DNA of 64,000 nt from DASXUX01 sp036504595 (GTDB taxonomy: Bacteria > Planctomycetota > SZUA-567 > H5-PLA8), in NCBI GenBank assembly GCA_036504595.1, contig DASXUX010000014.1, forward strand, positions 213,861-277,860. The letters are read 5' to 3'. The notes under the pieces are model-generated. The model did not search any database and was not told the DNA's origin. It saw only the letters and a list, made by a program, of their open reading frames with translations. Numbering within the stretch: position 1 is the stretch's first letter; every line of letters starts with the position of its first letter. Positions 24,058 through 32,899 of the stretch are shown here, one piece after another. A program made the translations under genes and the position numbers.

Positions 24058-25241
24058 TACTTTGCCAGCGGGCCAGGGATGATCACGAGCTTACCACCAC
24101 TGACGGCCAGTTTTCCACCGGCGAGGCGCACGGCCCAGCGCAGGGCGTTGGCGCGTTCGACTTCGGTCACGCAGATCGAAATGCGGCGGCTGGCGCTGGA
24201 TTTCCAGCTTGAGCCGTACGAGACACAGTCTTCAATATTGAGTTCCTGAAGGACGTCCTCCAACGAGCGCTGGCTGAGATCGAGGCGCACTTTGCCGCCG
24301 AAATTGATGTCGGCCAGGGCGTGCGTCACGTCAGGCGGTTCGTCAAAAATGCTGGGGCAGGAAAGCTTCGCGACCAAGGTATCGATTCGCGTGCGGACCT
24401 CCACGTCGGCCGTTTTGGACGCTTCCTGCCGCAGGATCGCCACCGCAGCCAGGCCGAGCGCCTCGATCTGCTGTGACGCGCGCTGACGACTTTGAAAATC
24501 GGCGGCGCCCAAACGGGCGACGGCGTCGGTGAGCGCCTGCGCCTGTGATGGAGTCAGCGGCTGAATGTCTGGACGGTGAGCGCCATTCCTATAGACGAAA
24601 ATGGCTTCATCGCGAGCCTCATAGTTCAGGTCGTTGAGGCGCAGCATCCAGAGCAAGGCGTGTTCGAGCGAAATATCCGAAGCCTGAAGGTTGACGAGGA
24701 CCGGGGGATTGGCTTCCTCCAACGCCGGGTCAACCAGAATCGCAAACGTGCGCCCGAAAGACTGGAAAAACGCGAGCGCCTCCGCCACCGGCGTGCGATC
24801 CAGTTCGATGGAGATACGGCGCTGCATCACGTGCTTGCAGGAACCCTGCCAGCCAGGCGTCGCCGCGAGCGGCTGCAGCCGCGGCCGCTTGGGCGCGTTC
24901 CTGGGCGCGACGTAGAGCGCCTCATCGCCGGCCTGGTACTCCAAGCCGGCCGGTTCAAGCACCTGCGTGAGCGCTTCGTGAAAAGCCAGGTTCTGGATGT
25001 TCAGAGAAACCTTTTTCTTCGCCAGGTCGCAGCGCGGGTCGATGATCACGTTGAGCTTGCTGAGTGAGGTCAGGAAGCTGAGCGCCTCCTCGCAAGCAGT
25101 GTCGGCCAGTTCAAACGAAACTTTGCGCTGAAGCGCTTGCGCGAGCTGTGCATCACCCGTCAGTTCGCGCAGACCTTCAGCGGCACAGAACGCCGGTGCG
25201 GCGGAGAGGAAGAGGAACAGGATGAAGCGGCGAAACTGCAT
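24057..25241 (-). CDS. Secreted protein with STN-like (secretin/TonB N-terminal) domains
   Basis: A 394-residue protein with a signal peptide (FILFLFLSAAPAFCAAE). Two or three related 70-residue units carry the STN pattern 'FELADTACEEALSFLTSLSKLNVIIDP ... VSLNIQNLAFHEALTQVLEPAGLEY': the first at residues 40-110, the second from ISIELDRTPVAEALAFFQS, and a degenerate third near VRLDLSQRSLEDVLQELNI. Such domains form the periplasmic vestibule of secretins and TonB receptors, but no secretin barrel follows. A helical spacer (residues about 235-300) separates units two and three. The Shine-Dalgarno is weak. Confidence 0.72.
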   Translation of the reverse strand: MQFRRFILFLFLSAAPAFCAAEGLRELTGDAQLAQALQRKVSFELADTACEEALSFLTSLSKLNVIIDPRCDLAKKKVSLNIQNLAFHEALTQVLEPAGLEYQAGDEALYVAPRNAPKRPRLQPLAATPGWQGSCKHVMQRRISIELDRTPVAEALAFFQSFGRTFAILVDPALEEANPPVLVNLQASDISLEHALLWMLRLNDLNYEARDEAIFVYRNGAHRPDIQPLTPSQAQALTDAVARLGAADFQSRQRASQQIEALGLAAVAILRQEASKTADVEVRTRIDTLVAKLSCPSIFDEPPDVTHALADINFGGKVRLDLSQRSLEDVLQELNIEDCVSYGSSWKSSASRRISICVTEVERANALRWAVRLAGGKLAVSGGKLVIIPGPLAK

Positions 25242-25435
25242 GGGATAGGTACACCGAAGGAGAGGCTTTGGGCTCTTGGCTCTTGGGAGCGTAAGGGCGT
25301 TCCATGCAGACGCATTGGAATACTGCGGGCGGGAATAGAGAAAGGGCGCCGAAGCGCCCGGAAGGATCGGAATGAGAAGGGGCACGGATGAGCTGGCGCA
25401 AACGAACGCGCCAGCACATCCGTGGCACCAAAACA

Positions 25436-26260
25436 CTACTTCTTGTTGCCTGGATTTCCGGGGCCGGTGCCGGCGCCGTCGTTCACGGGCGGGTTTCCCG
25501 GCGGCTGCGGATCAGTGCCGTTGCCGACGCCGTTGTTGCCTTTGCTGTTGCTGTTTCCGTTGCCGTTGCCGCTGTTGCTGTTTCCGTTACCGTTGTTGGT
25601 GTTTCCGGTATTGGTGCTTGAACCACCGCTGGCTCCGCCGGCATCGCCAGAGCCGGGCTTGGTGCTGGTGCCGCCATTATCGCCAGAGCCGGGCTTGGTG
25701 CTGGTGCCGCCACCCTTGCCATCGCCGCCTTTGCAGTCGCCTTTGCCGCCGCCCTGCTTTGCGCCTCCGTCAGCGTGCTTATCGCCATCGCCGTGCTTGG
25801 GGCAATCGCCTTTGTTGCCGTCGCCGTGCTTCTCGCCCTGGCCTTTGTTGCCGTCGCAGTGTTTTCCGCCGTCCCAGTTTTTATCGCCACGCTGAGCGGC
25901 GACCCAGGCCTTTGCGGCGGCGGCTTCGGTATCGTTCAGTTTTCCATCGCCATCTTTATCGAAGCGCTTGATGATTTCGGCCTTGTTCAAGCCGCAGCCT
26001 TTGTTGCCGTGGTGTTCGAGATACCAGGCTTTTGCGGCCGCCTTCTCTTCGTCGTTGAGTTTGCCATCGCCATCTTTGTCGAACATCAAGAGAAGATCGG
26101 CGGGAACGTTGCCGTCGCCCTTCCACTCTCCTGTCTTGCTGCCGTCCCGGCTCTGTCCGTGCCCTGCCGTGTTGCCCTTGCCGCCGTGGCCGTCGGCCGC
26201 CGTCAATGGCAGCGCCGCAATCGCGACCACAAAAAAGAATGAAGAAATCGTCGTACGCAT
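25436..26260 (-). CDS. Secreted EF-hand protein with a Gly/Asn/Ser repeat tail
   Basis: A 274-residue protein with a signal peptide (FFFVVAIAALPLTAAD). Two canonical EF-hand loops, DKDGDGKLNDEE and DKDGDGKLNDTE, lie about 40 residues apart and each is followed by an AAAKAW helix. The remaining 140 residues are low complexity: HxDGNKG repeats with four Cys, a direct repeat GGTSTKPGSGD, then NGNGNSNSGN stretches. Extracellular calcium binding or a matrix role is inferred. AAGGAGG lies 9 nt before the ATG. Confidence 0.82.
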   Translation of the reverse strand: MRTTISSFFFVVAIAALPLTAADGHGGKGNTAGHGQSRDGSKTGEWKGDGNVPADLLLMFDKDGDGKLNDEEKAAAKAWYLEHHGNKGCGLNKAEIIKRFDKDGDGKLNDTEAAAAKAWVAAQRGDKNWDGGKHCDGNKGQGEKHGDGNKGDCPKHGDGDKHADGGAKQGGGKGDCKGGDGKGGGTSTKPGSGDNGGTSTKPGSGDAGGASGGSSTNTGNTNNGNGNSNSGNGNGNSNSKGNNGVGNGTDPQPPGNPPVNDGAGTGPGNPGNKK

Positions 26261-26335
26261 CGGGAAGTCCCTCCTTGGTTAAGGCAGAGACGTGGTTTTT
26301 GAGTTCATTGCTGCACGGCTTGCGAAAGTGTAATT

Positions 26336-26376
26336 TGGTGCTTGGTGAATGGTACTTGGTACTTGGTGATGTGGCC
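26336..26376. repeat. GGTACTT heptamer array
   Basis: TTGGTGCTTGGTGAATGG is followed by two GGTACTT units and GGTGATG, a short degenerate period-7 array in the gap between two minus-strand genes. Confidence 0.6.
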
Positions 26377-26409
26377 CAGTGGCGGGCGGCTCGACCTGGG
26401 CGGCAGGGG

Positions 26410-26913
26410 CTAGCGCTTGGGCGGCGGGCTGATTTTTCCGCTGAACTCTTTCGCTCGAATGCGCAGGATGGAGACGCCCTCCAGACTCTCGCTGCTCATT
26501 CCGGCTATTCGGCGCACGAACGACTTCGCTTTGGGGTCGAGCTGCTGGACCATCAAGGCCAAGGCTGCTTGTTTGGCGGCGGCATCGTCAACCAGTTCGG
26601 CGGTTCCTTCGAACATCACGGTGCGGTACGCGTGCGAACACTTGCCATATAAGTAGCCGCGGTCTTCCAGCACTTGGCCCCACACGCGCGGGTTGGCGGC
26701 CAGGTAGTCGAGCTTTCTGCCTTTGGTCGCGCAGTGCGCATAGAAACAGTTTTCTTTCTCATCGAAGGCGTAGTTGAGCGTGACCATGTAGGGCTGTTTG
26801 CCGTGGCACATAGCCAGCGAAAGGAACTTCTGGCCGCGAATCACGGCGAGATGGTCCGCGCGCCGCGGCATGGCTTTTTCGATTCGTTGCAGGTGGTATT
26901 TGCGCTGGGCCAT
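26410..26913 (-). CDS. Pyridoxamine 5'-phosphate oxidase-family flavin-binding protein
   Basis: A 167-residue split-barrel protein of the PNPOx/NimA type that binds FMN or a deazaflavin. Features are FLSLAMCHGKQPYMVTLNYAF (first strands), NCFYAHCATKGRKLDYLAANP (phosphate-binding KGRK with the helix), YRTVMFEGTAELVDD and a C-terminal VSILRIRAKEFSGK. The substrate is unknown. GAGG lies upstream of ATG 26913. Confidence 0.82.
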   Translation of the reverse strand: MAQRKYHLQRIEKAMPRRADHLAVIRGQKFLSLAMCHGKQPYMVTLNYAFDEKENCFYAHCATKGRKLDYLAANPRVWGQVLEDRGYLYGKCSHAYRTVMFEGTAELVDDAAAKQAALALMVQQLDPKAKSFVRRIAGMSSESLEGVSILRIRAKEFSGKISPPPKR

Positions 26914-26965
26914 GATGAGGCAGTCCTCTGTTGATCTGATGTTCGGTCTGTTGCCGAACGCTTCT

Positions 26966-27077
26966 TAACAGCCTTCAACACAGAGTCACAAAGAACACAG
27001 AGGGCACAGAGAGGAAATAGAATCAAAAGAAACTCTGTGAAACTCTGCGCTCTCTGTGCCTCTGTGTTGAAAGCTGT
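26966..27077. repeat. Intact CTCTGTG-type palindrome
   Basis: It starts AACAGCCTTCAACACAGAG and ends CTCTGTGTTGAAAGCTGTT, the complement of its start, with CACAGAGG and CTCTGTG units inside. It shows the uninterrupted form of the repeat hit by the IS110 element. The rest of 26914-27218 holds a GAAGTCT-type short array near 27130 and no gene. Confidence 0.88.
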
Positions 27078-27218
27078 TTTCTTGCACCGCACTGAACGCT
27101 AAAGAACGAGCGGAGGACTATACGTGACGAAAGTCTGGAAGTCTAGAAGTGCGCCACAACAAGTTGGCAACGAGATTTTGGCCGCTATAGTGGCAGTCAG
27201 GAGAGGGCGTCTTGTTGT

Positions 27219-27983
27219 ATGGATGAAGCAACCGATCTGCGCGATATACTTGAAAGCTGGCCGTTCGACGCGTCCAAAGATTCGCGCTACGTGAAGCTTC
27301 CGGACGGCCGAACGGTGCTTCAGGTTCGGCTGCCGCTGGGGGTCGAGCAATACGAGTTGGAAGGCCGCCCCGATGGCCACCGGTTCCACGGAAAAGAATC
27401 AGTGCTCGATTTTCACCTGCAGCGGTTCGCTACGGCCAAAGCCGCCGGCAAGGCCGAAAAGTTTGCGCTCACTCCGCCGGAGTGCGCGGAGCTTTTCGAT
27501 GAAGGCACGCTCTACTACCTGCGCTATCTGCATCTGTTCGAGCTTCACGACTGGCCGCGCACGGTACGCGATACCGGACGCAATCTGAAGCTGTTCGATT
27601 TCGTTGGCGACCATGCTGAACGCGACGAGGACCGGCAGAACCTTGAAAAATGGCGGCCGTATGTTCTGCGCATGAACGCGATCGCCCAATCCATGATCGA
27701 ACTGGAAGCGGAGGATTTTGCCGGCGCGCTGCACACGCTCCAGACCGCCGTGAATAAAATCGAGGGTCTGGCCGAACTCGACGATGACACGTTCCGCTTC
27801 GAAAAGATGCGTTCCGTCGGCGCGCTCCGCGAGCTGCTCGATCAAGTCAAACGCAACAAGCCGCTGACCGAAATGGAGCGTCTGGAGCGCGACCTGCAGC
27901 GCGCGGTGGACCGCGAGCAGTTTGAGCGCGCGGCGCAGTTGCGGGACCGGATTAAAGACTTGCGGAAGGACAGTGGGCAGTAG
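27219..27983 (+). CDS. UVR-domain protein of unknown function
   Basis: A 254-residue soluble protein. The C-terminal 30 residues are a UvrB/UvrC (UVR) motif, MERLERDLQRAVDREQFERA followed by AQLRDRIKDL, a helical hairpin for protein-protein contacts. The N-terminal 200 residues (VLQVRLPLGVEQYELEGRPDG, then LYYLRYLHLFELHDWPRTVRDT) are conserved-looking but not a family I can name. The UVR motif here resembles that of McsA-like adaptors more than nucleases, since no nuclease motifs are present. Confidence 0.72.
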   Translation: MDEATDLRDILESWPFDASKDSRYVKLPDGRTVLQVRLPLGVEQYELEGRPDGHRFHGKESVLDFHLQRFATAKAAGKAEKFALTPPECAELFDEGTLYYLRYLHLFELHDWPRTVRDTGRNLKLFDFVGDHAERDEDRQNLEKWRPYVLRMNAIAQSMIELEAEDFAGALHTLQTAVNKIEGLAELDDDTFRFEKMRSVGALRELLDQVKRNKPLTEMERLERDLQRAVDREQFERAAQLRDRIKDLRKDSGQ

Positions 27984-28035
27984 TTCCTTCGTGCTTGGAT
28001 CTTGTGCTTTTTGGACAAGATTTTGGATCTCGAAG

Positions 28036-28131
28036 AAATGATGAATAAGGAATGATGAATGCGGAATTAGGTCTATGGCGTTGGCTCTTGCGCCGTTGCA
28101 GCCTTATTCATCATTCATCATTCATCATTCG
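28036..28131. repeat. Inverted ATTCATC heptamer arrays
   Basis: ATGATGAATAAGGAATGATG on the left and CCTTATTCATCATTCATCAT plus further units on the right form a hairpin with a spacer of about 46 bp, downstream of the UVR gene. Confidence 0.85.
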
Positions 28132-28179
28132 GATGCGAGGAAAAACGGAGACGCGGGGACACGGGGAAACAGGACTCCC

Positions 28180-28262
28180 GTGGCAATTGCACGCACGAGA
28201 TTGGCGCCAGACACGCTGCGGCGATTACGTGGTCACATGGCGCCAATCACGTGCGTGCCACC
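28180..28262. repeat. TGCACGCACGAGATTGGCGC palindrome
   Basis: The arms read GTGGCAATTGCACGCACG and GAGATTGGCGCCA, against TGGCGCCAATC and ACGTGCGTGCCACC on the other side. It is the same element as at 23979-24057. No gene or riboswitch was seen in 27984-28367. Confidence 0.85.
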
Positions 28263-28367
28263 AGCAAGTAAACCTTGAGTTGAGCCGAAGCAACCAGCAG
28301 CCTCTTGCAGCGGAATATATTTCACACGTATCTTGATTGTACGTTTTGGTTCTGACCGGAGCACACA

Positions 28368-31300
28368 TTGACCGAACATTCATCTAGTTCTTCCGAAGAT
28401 GCCCCCTCACCCCTAACCCCTCTCCCGCCGGCACGGAGGCCGGCGCCACCGGGAGAGGGGGACCGAGGGCCGCTCACCGGGCACGGGCAGCCAACAGCGA
28501 ACAGAGGCTGCCCGTGGCACATACTGGACGCTTTGCTGAAGAAGCGCATTGTCATTCTTGACGGCGCGATGGGGACGATGATTCAGCGGCGGAAGCTGAG
28601 CGAGAAGGATTTTCGCGGCGAAAAGTTCCGCCAGCACTCGACTGAATTGAAAAATAGCAATGAAGTGCTTTCGCTGACGCGGCCGGAGTTGATCGAGGAA
28701 GTCCACAGCGCGTACCTGGACGCCGGCGCGGACATCATCGAGACGAATACGTTCGGCGCGAACTCGATCGCGATGGCCGATTACAAATTGGAGCACCTCG
28801 CGGCCGATCTCAACGTCGCGTCCGTGCAGATCGCCAAACGCGCGGTTCGCCACGCGATGGATCGCGATCCGTCGCGGCCTCGGTTTGTCGCGGGCGCGAT
28901 CGGGCCGACGAACCGCACGGCTTCGCTGGCGGTGGATGTGAACAATCCGGCGCTGCGGCCGTTTCAGTTCGACCAGTTCGTGGAGACGTATTACCAGCAA
29001 GTGTCGGCGTTGCTGGAGGCGGGCGCCGATCTGCTGCTGCTTGAAACGATCTTCGACACGCTGGTGGCGAAGGCGGCGCTTTTTGCGATGGAGAAGCGCT
29101 TCGAAGAACTGGGCCGCCGCGTGCCCGTGATGGTTTCCGTCACGATTACAGACAAAAGCGGCCGCACGCTGTCCGGCCAGACGCTCGAAGCATTCTGGAA
29201 TTCGATTTCGCACGTCCCGCTGCTCAGCGTCGGGATTAACTGCGCTTTAGGTCCGCGCCAGATGCGGCCCTACGTCGAAGAGTTGTCGAAGCTCAGCGAC
29301 GTTTATCTGAGCTGCTACCCGAACGCCGGCCTGCCGAACGCTCTAAGCGAGACGGGTTTTGACGAAACGGCGGAGATGGTGTCCGGCACGCTGCGCGAAT
29401 TCGCCGAGAACGGCTGGCTGAATCTGGTGGGCGGCTGTTGCGGGACGACGCCGGACTACATTCGCGCGATCGCGAAGGCGGTGGAAGGCTTGGCGCCAAG
29501 GGAAGTAGCGCAACCCTCCTGGGTTGCGCCGCAATCCGGGAGGATTGCGCTACAGCGACTGAGCGGGCTGGAGCCGCTGAACATCGGACCGGAGTCGAAC
29601 TTTACCAGCGTCGGTGAGCGGACGAACGTGGCGGGGTCGCCGAAGTTCGCGAAGCTCGTCCGCGAGAACAAGCTGGAAGAAGCGCTGGGGATCGCGCGGC
29701 AGCAGGTCGAGAACGGCGCGAATCTGATCGACATCAACTTCGACGATGCGCTGATCGACGGCGAGCAGACGATGACGACGTTTCTGAATCTGGTCGCCGC
29801 CGAGCCCGAAATCTCGCGCGTGCCGGTGATGGTGGACAGTTCGAAATGGAGCATTCTGGAAGCCGGCCTGAAGTGCTTGCAGGGCAAAGGCATCGTCAAT
29901 TCGATCAGCTTGAAGGAAGGCGAAGACGTTTTCAGGCAGCGCGCGAAGATGATCCGGCGCTACGGCGCGGCGGTCGTGGTGATGGCGTTTGATGAACGCG
30001 GGCAGGCGGACACGATCGAGCGCAAAGTCGAGATATGCACGCGCGCGTACAAGATTCTGACGGAGCAGATCGGTTTTCCGCCACAGGACATCGTCTTCGA
30101 TCCGAACGTGCTGACGGTCGCGACGGGAATGGAAGAGCACAACGGCTACGGGGTCAACTTCATCGAGGCGACGCGGATCATCAAGCAGACGTTGCCGGGG
30201 TGCAAAGTCAGCGGCGGGATCAGCAATGTTTCGTTCTCGTTCCGCGGCAACAACCCGGTGCGCGAGGCGATGCATTCGGCGTTCATGTACCACGCCATCA
30301 AGGCCGGGCTGGACATGGGGATCGTCAACGCGGGGCAGCTCGCGGTGTACGAGGAGATTCCCAAGGAGTTGCTCGAACTGGTTGAAGACGTGTTGCTCAA
30401 CCGCCGGCCCGACGCCACCGAACGCCTGCTGGTCTTCGCTGGAACCGTAAAGGAGAAGGGCAAGGCGGCCAGCGGCGATGAAGCGTGGCGCAAGTGGAGC
30501 GTCGAAGAACGGCTTTCGCACGCTCTGATCAAGGGCATTGTCGAATTCATCGACGCGGACACAGAAGAGGCTCGGCAAAAATATCCTCGGCCGCTGGATG
30601 TGATCGAAGGGCCGCTGATGTCCGGGATGAGCGTCGTTGGCGATCTGTTCGGCGCGGGGAAGATGTTCTTGCCGCAGGTCGTGAAAAGCGCACGCGTGAT
30701 GAAGAAAGCGGTCGCCGTACTGCGGCCGTACATGGAGGCGGAGAAGAGAGACGCGGAGACGCGGGGACGCGGAGACGCGGGGAAGAAGGACGGGGAGACG
30801 GGGAGACGGGGGGACGGGGAGAAACTGCTCGGAGGCGGGAGCAGCGGCACGGATGCGGGGACGCGGGGACGCGAAGACGCGGAGACGAAGGAAAGCCGCG
30901 GGAGCCATTCGCACGGCAAAATTGTTCTCGCTACGGTGAAAGGCGACGTGCACGACATTGGCAAGAGCATCGTGGGCGTGGTGCTGAGCTGCAACAATTA
31001 CGATGTCATCGATCTGGGCGTGATGGTGCCGTGCGAGAAAATCCTGCAGGTGGCGCGCGAGGAGTACGCGGACATTATCGGGCTGAGCGGGCTGATCACT
31101 CCGTCGCTCGACGAAATGGTCCATGTGGCTCTCGAAATGGACCGGCAAGGTTACAAGCTGCCGCTGCTGATCGGCGGGGCGACGACGAGCAGGGCTCACA
31201 CGGCGATCAAGATCGCTCCAGCGTACAAGCACGAAGTCATTCATGTGCTGGATGCCTCGCGCGTGGCGGGCGTGGTTTCGACGCTGCTCAATAAGGAGCA

Positions 31301-32456
31301 GAAGGCGGAGCTGGTCGCGAAGACTCGCGCGGAGCAGGAGCAGCTTCGGCGGCAGCACGGGTCGATCCGAGCGATGACGGTTCTGCCGCTGGCGGACGTG
31401 CGCAAGCGGCGGGCGCGGATTGACTGGGCGAAGGCGGTGATTCCGGTGCCGGGGTTTCAGGGGCTGAGGGTGCTGAGCAGCAGCCCACGGTCTACCCCTC
31501 ACCCCGGTCTCGCTTCGCTCGCTCGGCCCTCTCCCGCAAGGGGAGAGGGGGACCGGAGCAGCGGGCAAGATGCCCGCACTACGTCGCTGGAGGAGATCGC
31601 GAAGTACATTGATTGGTCGCCGTTTTTTAGCGCTTGGGAATTGAGCGGGAAGTATCCGGAGATTCTCTCGCGGGCGGATGTGGGAGCGGTGGCGCGGGAA
31701 CTGTTTGACGACGCGCAGAAACTTCTGGGGCGGATCATTCGCGAGAAGTTGCTGACGGCACGCGGGGTGTACGGGTTCTATCCGGCAAATGCGCGCGGCG
31801 ACGACATTGAAGTCTACGCGGACGATTCGCGGAAATCGGTGCTCACCACGTTCCATACGCTGCGGCAGCAGACGGCCAAGCCGCCGCAGGTCGCGGACCA
31901 GCCGCATTATTCGCTGGCGGATTTTGTTGCGCCGAAAGAAAGCGGACGAGCGGACTATCTGGGCGTGTTCGCGGTCACGACAGGGCACGGGCTGGACGAA
32001 CTGGTTCAGCAGTTCAAGCGCGACAACGACGACCACAGCGCCATCATGGCGGAGGCTCTGGCGGACCGGTTGGTCGAAGCGTTCGCCGAAATGCTGCACA
32101 AGAAAGCGCGCGAAGAGTGGGGCTATGGCGCGGGCGAGAACTTGAATTTGGACGAACTGCTGCGCGAGCGCTACCGGGGAATCCGGCCGGCGCCAGGGTA
32201 CCCGGCGTGCCCGGATCACACGGAGAAGCGCGTTCTTTTCGATCTGCTTCATGCGGAGGAAAACGCGGGAATGCGGCTGACGGAAAGCTGCGCAATGCTG
32301 CCGGCGAGTTCGGTGAGCGGGTGGTATTTGTCGCATCCGGATGCGCGGTATTTTTCGGTGGCGAAGATCGGGAAGGATCAGGTCGCGGATTACGCTCAGC
32401 GGAAGGGAATTCCTTTCGCCGAGGCGGAGAAGTGGCTGGGACCGAATCTGGTGTGA
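28368..32456 (+). CDS. metH: Cobalamin-dependent methionine synthase
   Basis: MetH moves a methyl group from methyltetrahydrofolate through cobalamin to homocysteine. Domains: homocysteine (about 52-375; zinc ligands in GINCALG and VGGCCGTTP), pterin (FTSVGERTNVAGS, about 400-670), cap and B12-binding (KGDVHDIGKS with the axial His, about 690-985), and SAM-binding activation (RPAPGYPACPDHTEKR, about 1080-1362). It is longer than the usual 1230 residues because repeats encode extra peptide at residues 10-50, 380-396, 790-845 and 1042-1073, all at the N-terminus or between domains. The start is TTG 28368 with GGAG 6 nt upstream. Confidence 0.95.
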   Translation: MTEHSSSSSEDAPSPLTPLPPARRPAPPGEGDRGPLTGHGQPTANRGCPWHILDALLKKRIVILDGAMGTMIQRRKLSEKDFRGEKFRQHSTELKNSNEVLSLTRPELIEEVHSAYLDAGADIIETNTFGANSIAMADYKLEHLAADLNVASVQIAKRAVRHAMDRDPSRPRFVAGAIGPTNRTASLAVDVNNPALRPFQFDQFVETYYQQVSALLEAGADLLLLETIFDTLVAKAALFAMEKRFEELGRRVPVMVSVTITDKSGRTLSGQTLEAFWNSISHVPLLSVGINCALGPRQMRPYVEELSKLSDVYLSCYPNAGLPNALSETGFDETAEMVSGTLREFAENGWLNLVGGCCGTTPDYIRAIAKAVEGLAPREVAQPSWVAPQSGRIALQRLSGLEPLNIGPESNFTSVGERTNVAGSPKFAKLVRENKLEEALGIARQQVENGANLIDINFDDALIDGEQTMTTFLNLVAAEPEISRVPVMVDSSKWSILEAGLKCLQGKGIVNSISLKEGEDVFRQRAKMIRRYGAAVVVMAFDERGQADTIERKVEICTRAYKILTEQIGFPPQDIVFDPNVLTVATGMEEHNGYGVNFIEATRIIKQTLPGCKVSGGISNVSFSFRGNNPVREAMHSAFMYHAIKAGLDMGIVNAGQLAVYEEIPKELLELVEDVLLNRRPDATERLLVFAGTVKEKGKAASGDEAWRKWSVEERLSHALIKGIVEFIDADTEEARQKYPRPLDVIEGPLMSGMSVVGDLFGAGKMFLPQVVKSARVMKKAVAVLRPYMEAEKRDAETRGRGDAGKKDGETGRRGDGEKLLGGGSSGTDAGTRGREDAETKESRGSHSHGKIVLATVKGDVHDIGKSIVGVVLSCNNYDVIDLGVMVPCEKILQVAREEYADIIGLSGLITPSLDEMVHVALEMDRQGYKLPLLIGGATTSRAHTAIKIAPAYKHEVIHVLDASRVAGVVSTLLNKEQKAELVAKTRAEQEQLRRQHGSIRAMTVLPLADVRKRRARIDWAKAVIPVPGFQGLRVLSSSPRSTPHPGLASLARPSPARGEGDRSSGQDARTTSLEEIAKYIDWSPFFSAWELSGKYPEILSRADVGAVARELFDDAQKLLGRIIREKLLTARGVYGFYPANARGDDIEVYADDSRKSVLTTFHTLRQQTAKPPQVADQPHYSLADFVAPKESGRADYLGVFAVTTGHGLDELVQQFKRDNDDHSAIMAEALADRLVEAFAEMLHKKAREEWGYGAGENLNLDELLRERYRGIRPAPGYPACPDHTEKRVLFDLLHAEENAGMRLTESCAMLPASSVSGWYLSHPDARYFSVAKIGKDQVADYAQRKGIPFAEAEKWLGPNLV
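28398..28516. repeat. CCCCTNA hairpin with a second palindrome nested in its loop, at the metH 5' end
   Basis: CCCCTCACCCCTAACCCC and TCTCCC pair with GGGAGAGGG, but the loop is replaced by GCCGGCACGGAGGCCGGC, a palindrome also found inside the RND gene at 41521-41566. A CACGGGCAGCC/GGCTGCCCGTG hairpin (28479-28515) follows. All of it is translated in the MetH N-terminus. Confidence 0.88.
29504..29552. repeat. REPIN: GTAG + GCAACCC and GCAATCC hairpins + CTAC, inside metH
   Basis: GTAGCGCAACCC-tcct-GGGTTGCG is followed by GCAATCC-ggga-GGATTGCGCTAC. The GTAG and CTAC feet match the tetranucleotide known beside REP hairpins. It is translated as VAQPSWVAPQSGRIAL in the linker between the homocysteine and pterin domains. 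Confidence 0.9.
30752..30892. repeat. GGGGAGAC/GGGGACGC octamer array, in frame inside metH
   Basis: Units GGAGACGC, GGGGACGC and GGGGAGAC encode about 50 charged residues (pattern DAETRGRGDAG, DGETGRRGDGE) between the cobalamin cap and the B12-binding domain. Confidence 0.9.
31493..31584. repeat. CCCTC hairpin REP-like element, in frame inside metH
   Basis: CCCCTCACCCCGGTCTCGCT, CTCTCCCGCAAGGGGAGAGG and a GCGGGCAAGATGCCCGC hairpin with a CTACG foot. It is translated as about 30 residues (core PSPARGEGDRSSGQDAR) between the B12-binding and activation domains. Confidence 0.88.
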
Positions 32457-32899
32457 CGGGTGGCGGGTGACGGGTGATATGGATCGGAGCTAAAATTTAC
32501 CGAAGATTCTGCGTAGGGAAATCAAGGTTGGATCGTCATACTTTTTGAGTTGCTCACAACGACGGCATGACGGAATGGGTCTTTGAAAAGTGAATATTGA
32601 AGGGGGGCGGGGTGCACATGTGCAGTCTTGGACAGAAACTGCAGGGTTCGGGGGTCAGGGTTCAGGGTTCAGGGTTCAGGACGACAGGCAGGGTGTGCGA
32701 AGCACGCACGGTGCAGCTTTGGACAAAAGAAGGGCATTTCGACGGAGAAGCGGGCGAGACATCCGCACTACGGAGAAGAGGGGCCGCTCCCTTACGGTCG
32801 CGGTTCTGATGCGTCCTCTTGAACGCGAGGGATGGGCGTCTAAGATGGCTCGGACCAAGGTTGTTCGGCGGTGCGGCGTGAGGGTAACCTGAATACGAA
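32457..32899. repeat. Gene-free repeat cluster after metH
   Basis: It contains GTGACGG-type heptamers at 32457-32478, a GGGTTCA array at 32642-32680, a GCGGGCGAGACATCCGC hairpin with a CTACGG foot (32750-32773), and GCCGCTCCCTTACGGTCGCG (32783 onward). The last repeats at 36687-36714, 50886-50910 and 62769-62799. The short frames across it are repeat artefacts. Confidence 0.75.

Noticed and set aside
27984..28367. A cobalamin or SAM riboswitch upstream of metH.
   Set aside because: The interval is occupied by inverted heptamers and a dispersed palindrome found elsewhere. No conserved B12-box-like or SAM-box sequence was seen.
29550..32336. A 928-codon open frame on the minus strand.
   Set aside because: It is antisense to metH, whose catalytic motifs are unambiguous. 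The translation is low-complexity Arg/Leu/Gln.
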